Below are positions 60,899-64,000 of a stretch of DNA of 64,000 nucleotides, piece after piece. The DNA is from Kitasatospora sp. NBC_00240 (GTDB lineage: Bacteria; Actinomycetota; Actinomycetes; Streptomycetales; Streptomycetaceae), in assembly GCF_026342405.1 (NCBI RefSeq), contig NZ_JAPEMU010000001.1:7192001-7256000 (forward strand), in the 5' to 3' direction. Position 1 is the stretch's first letter. Each line of letters opens with the position of its first letter. The translations under genes were made by a program, and so were the position numbers. The notes beneath the pieces are model-generated. The model was not told the DNA's origin. It did no database searches and was given only the letters and a program-made list of their open reading frames with translations.

Positions 60899-61024
60899 CG
60901 AGACCTCCTCGCGAGACCCCTCGGACGAGACGCCTCGGACGAGACGCCTCAGACGAGACCCCTCAGACGAGACCCCTCGGACGGGAGCCTCTGGACGGGA
61001 GCCCCTGGACGGGAGCCCCCGGAT
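60899..61024. repeat. 14-bp tandem repeat array
   Basis: GAGACSCCTCRGAC units run in register from 60913 (60913, 60927, 60941, 60955, 60969), then drift to GGGAGCCYCTGGAC at 60983 and 60997 and decay by 61024. There are about seven clear units without spacers, so it is a minisatellite. Confidence 0.85.
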
Positions 61025-61242
61025 CGGACCCCCGGATCGGGCCCCCGGCGGATCCGGGGGACGGCTCGCCCGACGGTCGGGGCCGTCCGGCCGCCGCGGG
61101 GCAGCCCCTCCCGAGGGGGCGCCGGGGGCTCGTCCGCATCGCAAACCTGTCCGAGGCGGGTGATTGGATCACGGCAACCCGTTCGAGCCCCTTTCACCCC
61201 ATGTGATCGGACGCACACTGTTGCAAAGCGCCTCAGCTGGGC

Positions 61243-61869
61243 ATGAGGATGAGTGTCGGCAACCAGGGCGGCCCGCCCTTCGGGGGATCCGGTGCGGGCG
61301 TTCGACGAAGGCGGGGGCGTGTGGTGATGGACGGTCAGGCGCGATTTCCGCGACAGCGGACCGGTTCGGGGTCGTGGAAGGGCCCCGGTGACGCCCTCGG
61401 GTACGTGGCCCCCGGCGGCGGGCCGTCCGGGCGCGCGCTACCGGGCCGGCCGGCCGAGCAGGGGGTGCCGGCGCCGGACTGTGCCCTGCACCGCCGGCTG
61501 CACCTGGCGCTGGACGCGGCCGACCTGGTCGCGGTGGGCGCCGTCCGCCGCCGGCTGCGGGCCGCGCTCGACCAGTGGGGCGTGCCCGAGCTCGCCGACA
61601 CCGCCGAACTGCTGACTTCGGAGCTGGTCACCAACGCACTGCTGCACACGGGGCAGGGGGCGGTGTTCGACGCCGTGCTCACCGCGGACCTGCGGCTGCG
61701 GATCGAGGTCCAGGACGGCACCGCCCGCCTGCCCCGCCGCCGGGAGCCGGTCGCCGAGTACGCCACCTCCGGCCGGGGCCTGCTGCTCGTCGAGGCACTC
61801 GCCGACGACTGGGGTGTGCAGCTGCGTGGCGACGGCAAGGTCACCTGGTTCGAGTTGGCATATTCCTGA
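61243..61869 (+). CDS. HATPase anti-sigma-factor-like regulator
   Basis: 208 residues from the ATG at 61243; ATG 61327 with GGCGGGGG upstream is a plausible shorter start. The first 80 residues are basic and low-complexity. The HATPase_c_2 domain follows (AADLVAVGAVRRRLRAALDQWGVPELADTAELLTSELVTNALLHT, RLRIEVQDGT, TSGRGLLLVEALADDWGVQL). N-box and G-box are recognisable. Streptomycetes have many such RsbW/SpoIIAB-like proteins. The neighbouring SpoIIE-type phosphatase gene suggests partners in a partner-switching pathway (inference). Confidence 0.85.
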   Translation: MRMSVGNQGGPPFGGSGAGVRRRRGRVVMDGQARFPRQRTGSGSWKGPGDALGYVAPGGGPSGRALPGRPAEQGVPAPDCALHRRLHLALDAADLVAVGAVRRRLRAALDQWGVPELADTAELLTSELVTNALLHTGQGAVFDAVLTADLRLRIEVQDGTARLPRRREPVAEYATSGRGLLLVEALADDWGVQLRGDGKVTWFELAYS

Positions 61870-62016
61870 GCGGTTCGGGCGCGCCCCGACCGGGCGGCCG
61901 TTTCGGCTGTTCGGGGAGTTCCGGGAGCCTCCGTACACCCCCGGCCATTCGCCGCCGTTCGCCGTCGAACGAAATATTCCCGGGCCGTCGGCATTGCCGC
62001 TCTGCCGAACATTAGA

Positions 62017-62032
62017 CAGGATAGTGGGAACG
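62017..62032 (+). promoter_or_regulatory. -10 box before the phosphatase gene
   Basis: CAGGATAGT (62017-62025) resembles the streptomycete TAGGAT-type -10 box. It ends 7-10 bp before the GTG at 62032, consistent with a leaderless mRNA. Confidence 0.4.
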
Positions 62033-64000
62033 TGTGCCCGGGAACGGTACCCGGCGGGGAGATCGAGCCTCGACCGTCCGCCGTCCGCCCGGGCCACCTC
62101 CTCGAGTACGACCACCACCACACGGTCATGCGGCCCGTCCGGACGGGACGGCATGGCAGCGGCAGGAGCAGCATGGCCACAGAGCCCGAGCCACAGGGGC
62201 CGGGGCTTCCCCCCGCTCCGTCCGCGGCCGGGTCCGGTCGCGGACGCCCGCCCGCCCAGGCGGTCCGCAGGCATGCCCTGCGCGGCGCGCCGGGCCGGCT
62301 CGCGCCGATGGTGTCCGCCGGCCTGCCCACCACCTCCGGGGACTCCACCCCGGACTGGCTCGAGCCGGCGATGGCCGCCAACGGCATCGGCTCCTTCGAC
62401 TGGGACATCCGCCGGGACGTCCTGGAGGGCGACCACCGGGCCTGCGCGATCATCGGTCTGGACAAGGGCCGGTTCGACAGCTCCTCGACGTCGTTCCTGA
62501 GCCTGCTGCACCCCGAGGACGCGCCCGTGGTGCGCCGCCGGGTCGAGCGGGCCGTCGCCGAGCTGGGCCAGTGCGGCGCCTACTACCGCACGGTCGGCCC
62601 GAACGGCAGCATGCGGGCCGTCCGGTTCCGCGGCCGGGTGCTGGCCGACGCCTTCGGCCGGGCCTCGCGGATGGTCGGCTTCGTCTGGGACGCCACCGTC
62701 GAGCTGCACAAGCGCGACCGCGCCGACCGGATGGCGCTGCTGCGCGAGGAGCGCTCGCGGTTCATCAAGGAGGCCGCCCGGGCGCTGTCCGAGGCGGTCA
62801 CGGTCCGGGACGTCGCCCGGGTCTTCACCGAGCTGCCGCTGCCGGGCCTGCCGCCGGACGGCCTGGTGCTGGCCGCCCAGGAGGCCGGCCGGTTGCAGAT
62901 CCTCGGCGCCAGCGGCTACCGCCCCGACGAGATGGCGGTCTACGACCGCTCGCTGCTGCCCGCCGGGCACCCCGCCGCCGAGGCGATCCGGTTGCGCGCG
63001 CCGGTCTTCATCGCCAGCCGCGAGGAGTACCGCGAGCGCTACCCCGAGACCTGGGGTCCGGTCAGCGACAGCAGCCGCAGCGCCTGGGCCTTCCTGCCGC
63101 TGGTGGCCAGCGGCCGCCCGATCGGCGTCTGCCTGGTCAGCTTCGACGACGACCGGGAGCTGGACGCCGACGAGCGCACCCTGCTCTCCACCCTGGGCGG
63201 CCTGGTCGCCCAGTCGCTGGCCAGGGCCCGCCTGCACGACGCCGAGCACGAGCTGGCGGCGGGCCTGCAGCGGGTGATGCTGCCGCGCACCGTCCCGTCG
63301 ATCCCCGGGGTCTCCACGGCGGTGCGCTACCTGGCGGCCGGTTCGGGCCTGCAGATCGGCGGCGACTGGTACGACGTGGTGCCGTTGCCCGGCGGGCACG
63401 TCGGGCTGGTGATCGGCGACGTCCAGGGCCACGACGTGCACGCCGCCGGGATCATGGGTCAGCTGCGGATCGCGCTGCGGGCCTACGCGGCCGAGGGGCA
63501 CCCGCCGGCCGCCGTGATGGCCCGGGCCTCGCGCTTCCTCGCCGACCTGGACACCGATCACTTCGCCACCTGCACCTACGCCGAGGTGAACGTCGACTAC
63601 GGAGTGGTCTACGCGGTGCGGGCCGGCCACCTGGACCCGGTGGTCCGGCGGGCCGACGGCTCGACCACCGTGCAGCCGGTCGCGGGCGGGCTGCCGCTCG
63701 GGATCGCGCCGGACGAGGAGTACCGGGTGACCCGGTTCAGCCTCGATCCCGGCGAGACGGTGCTGCTCTGCACCGACGGTCTGGTGGAGTCCCGCACGAT
63801 GGACCTGGACACCGGCTTCTCCCGGCTGTGCCACGTGCTGTCGGGCGAGCTCCCGGCCCGCGGCGAGTCGGCCCGGGACCCGCTGGAGGACCTCGCCGAC
63901 CGGGTCGCCTCCCAGTCCGCCGACTCCAGCGAGCGCGAGGACGACATAGCGCTGCTGCTGCTGCGCTGGGACGGCCCGGAGGGCGGACTGGCCGCCCAGC
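62032..64000 (+). CDS. PAS/GAF/PP2C SpoIIE-type phosphatase, 5' part
   Basis: At least 656 residues, running off the window. The GTG at 62032 is preferred because of the nearby -10 box and good codon usage; ATG 62173 behind CAGGAG is the alternative. Domains: a PAS-like segment (MAANGIGSFDWDIRRDVLEGDHRACAIIG, about 110-220), a GAF domain (FIKEAARALSEAVTVRDVARVF to VAQSLARARLHD, about 240-400), and a SpoIIE PP2C domain (LQRVMLPRTVPSIPGV, GGDWYDVVPLPGGHVGLVIGDVQGHDVHAAGIMGQLR, LLCTDGLVES, REDDIALLLLR). The metal-binding aspartates are intact. It should dephosphorylate an anti-anti-sigma factor in response to a signal. Confidence 0.92.
   Translation, partial: MCPGTVPGGEIEPRPSAVRPGHLLEYDHHHTVMRPVRTGRHGSGRSSMATEPEPQGPGLPPAPSAAGSGRGRPPAQAVRRHALRGAPGRLAPMVSAGLPTTSGDSTPDWLEPAMAANGIGSFDWDIRRDVLEGDHRACAIIGLDKGRFDSSSTSFLSLLHPEDAPVVRRRVERAVAELGQCGAYYRTVGPNGSMRAVRFRGRVLADAFGRASRMVGFVWDATVELHKRDRADRMALLREERSRFIKEAARALSEAVTVRDVARVFTELPLPGLPPDGLVLAAQEAGRLQILGASGYRPDEMAVYDRSLLPAGHPAAEAIRLRAPVFIASREEYRERYPETWGPVSDSSRSAWAFLPLVASGRPIGVCLVSFDDDRELDADERTLLSTLGGLVAQSLARARLHDAEHELAAGLQRVMLPRTVPSIPGVSTAVRYLAAGSGLQIGGDWYDVVPLPGGHVGLVIGDVQGHDVHAAGIMGQLRIALRAYAAEGHPPAAVMARASRFLADLDTDHFATCTYAEVNVDYGVVYAVRAGHLDPVVRRADGSTTVQPVAGGLPLGIAPDEEYRVTRFSLDPGETVLLCTDGLVESRTMDLDTGFSRLCHVLSGELPARGESARDPLEDLADRVASQSADSSEREDDIALLLLRWDGPEGGLAAQ

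Larger units (their letters stand above)
60304..61242. other. 939-bp gene-free region upstream of ureAB
   Basis: No convincing gene on either strand. It holds GGTCGG-type low-complexity DNA next to ureAB, a 21-bp operator-like palindrome (60500-60520), very GC-rich sequence, and a 14-bp tandem repeat array (60899-61024). Frames that stay open here are explained by the GC bias and the repeats. Confidence 0.6.

Noticed and set aside
60375..61206. Plus-strand ORFs in the gap upstream of ureAB
   Set aside because: They are Gly/Arg/Pro-rich, lack ribosome-binding sites and depend on the 14-bp repeats.
61438..63834. Minus-strand open frame of about 800 codons opposite the phosphatase gene
   Set aside because: Shadow of the PAS/GAF/PP2C gene, whose motifs are unmistakable on the plus strand.

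Overview
The window is very GC-rich, with strong G/C at third codon positions, GTG starts, 4-nt start/stop overlaps and many lipoproteins and small membrane proteins. Together with a SpoIIE-type phosphatase next to an HATPase regulator and an MsiK-dependent style sugar transporter, this indicates the chromosome of a streptomycete (Streptomyces or Kitasatospora). It looks like ordinary chromosome: no tRNA, rRNA, insertion sequence, CRISPR array, phage or large antibiotic gene cluster was recognised.

Layout. 1-3 kb: the end of an alpha/beta hydrolase gene, two paralogous lipoproteins and an MBL-fold hydrolase. 3-8 kb: two divergent MMPL transporters sharing a promoter region with a strong palindrome. 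8.3-10.5 kb: a cold-shock protein with a structured 5' leader, and a DEAD-box helicase. 10.6-13.7 kb: an XRE regulator divergent from an exported SMP-30-like protein, and a DMT transporter. 13.8-23.7 kb: a minus-strand assimilatory sulfur operon (leader peptide, sir, small zinc ribbon, cysH, cysC, cysD, cysN, sulfonate-type ABC transporter, sirohydrochlorin chelatase). 24-28.5 kb: a YihY/BrkB membrane protein, an AraC/GyrI regulator, and a TetR/MFS pair. 28.7-30.1 kb: a 24-codon ORF and rsgA.

30.2-39.7 kb looks like a beta-1,3-glucan utilisation regulon: GH1 beta-glucosidase, two ABC permeases, a sugar-binding lipoprotein, a secreted GH81 endoglucanase and a LacI regulator. Four near-identical 14-bp palindromes lie at its promoters. 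39.8-41.9 kb: an Ada-AlkA fusion and an alkylguanine methyltransferase. 42-45.4 kb: an aminoglycoside phosphotransferase-like kinase and a MarR/MFS pair. 45.4-47.6 kb: DUF305, DUF3105 and an exported protein. 48-50 kb: a long protein with a decayed PP2C domain. 50.2-53.8 kb: a TetR regulator, two tiny membrane proteins, a flavoprotein and an exported beta-helix protein. 53.8-56.5 kb: three lipoproteins and an array of four ~55-bp repeats. 56.7-60.3 kb: an operon for fused UreAB, UreC and agmatine deiminase without urease accessory genes. 61.2-64 kb: an HATPase regulator and a PAS/GAF/PP2C phosphatase running off the end.

The loci I consider most worth testing are the urease-like/agmatine deiminase operon (a possible agmatine or ureido-compound nitrogen pathway), the Cys-containing leader peptide and atypical cysteine spacing of CysH in the sulfur operon, the four-site LacI regulon, and the phased repeat array.
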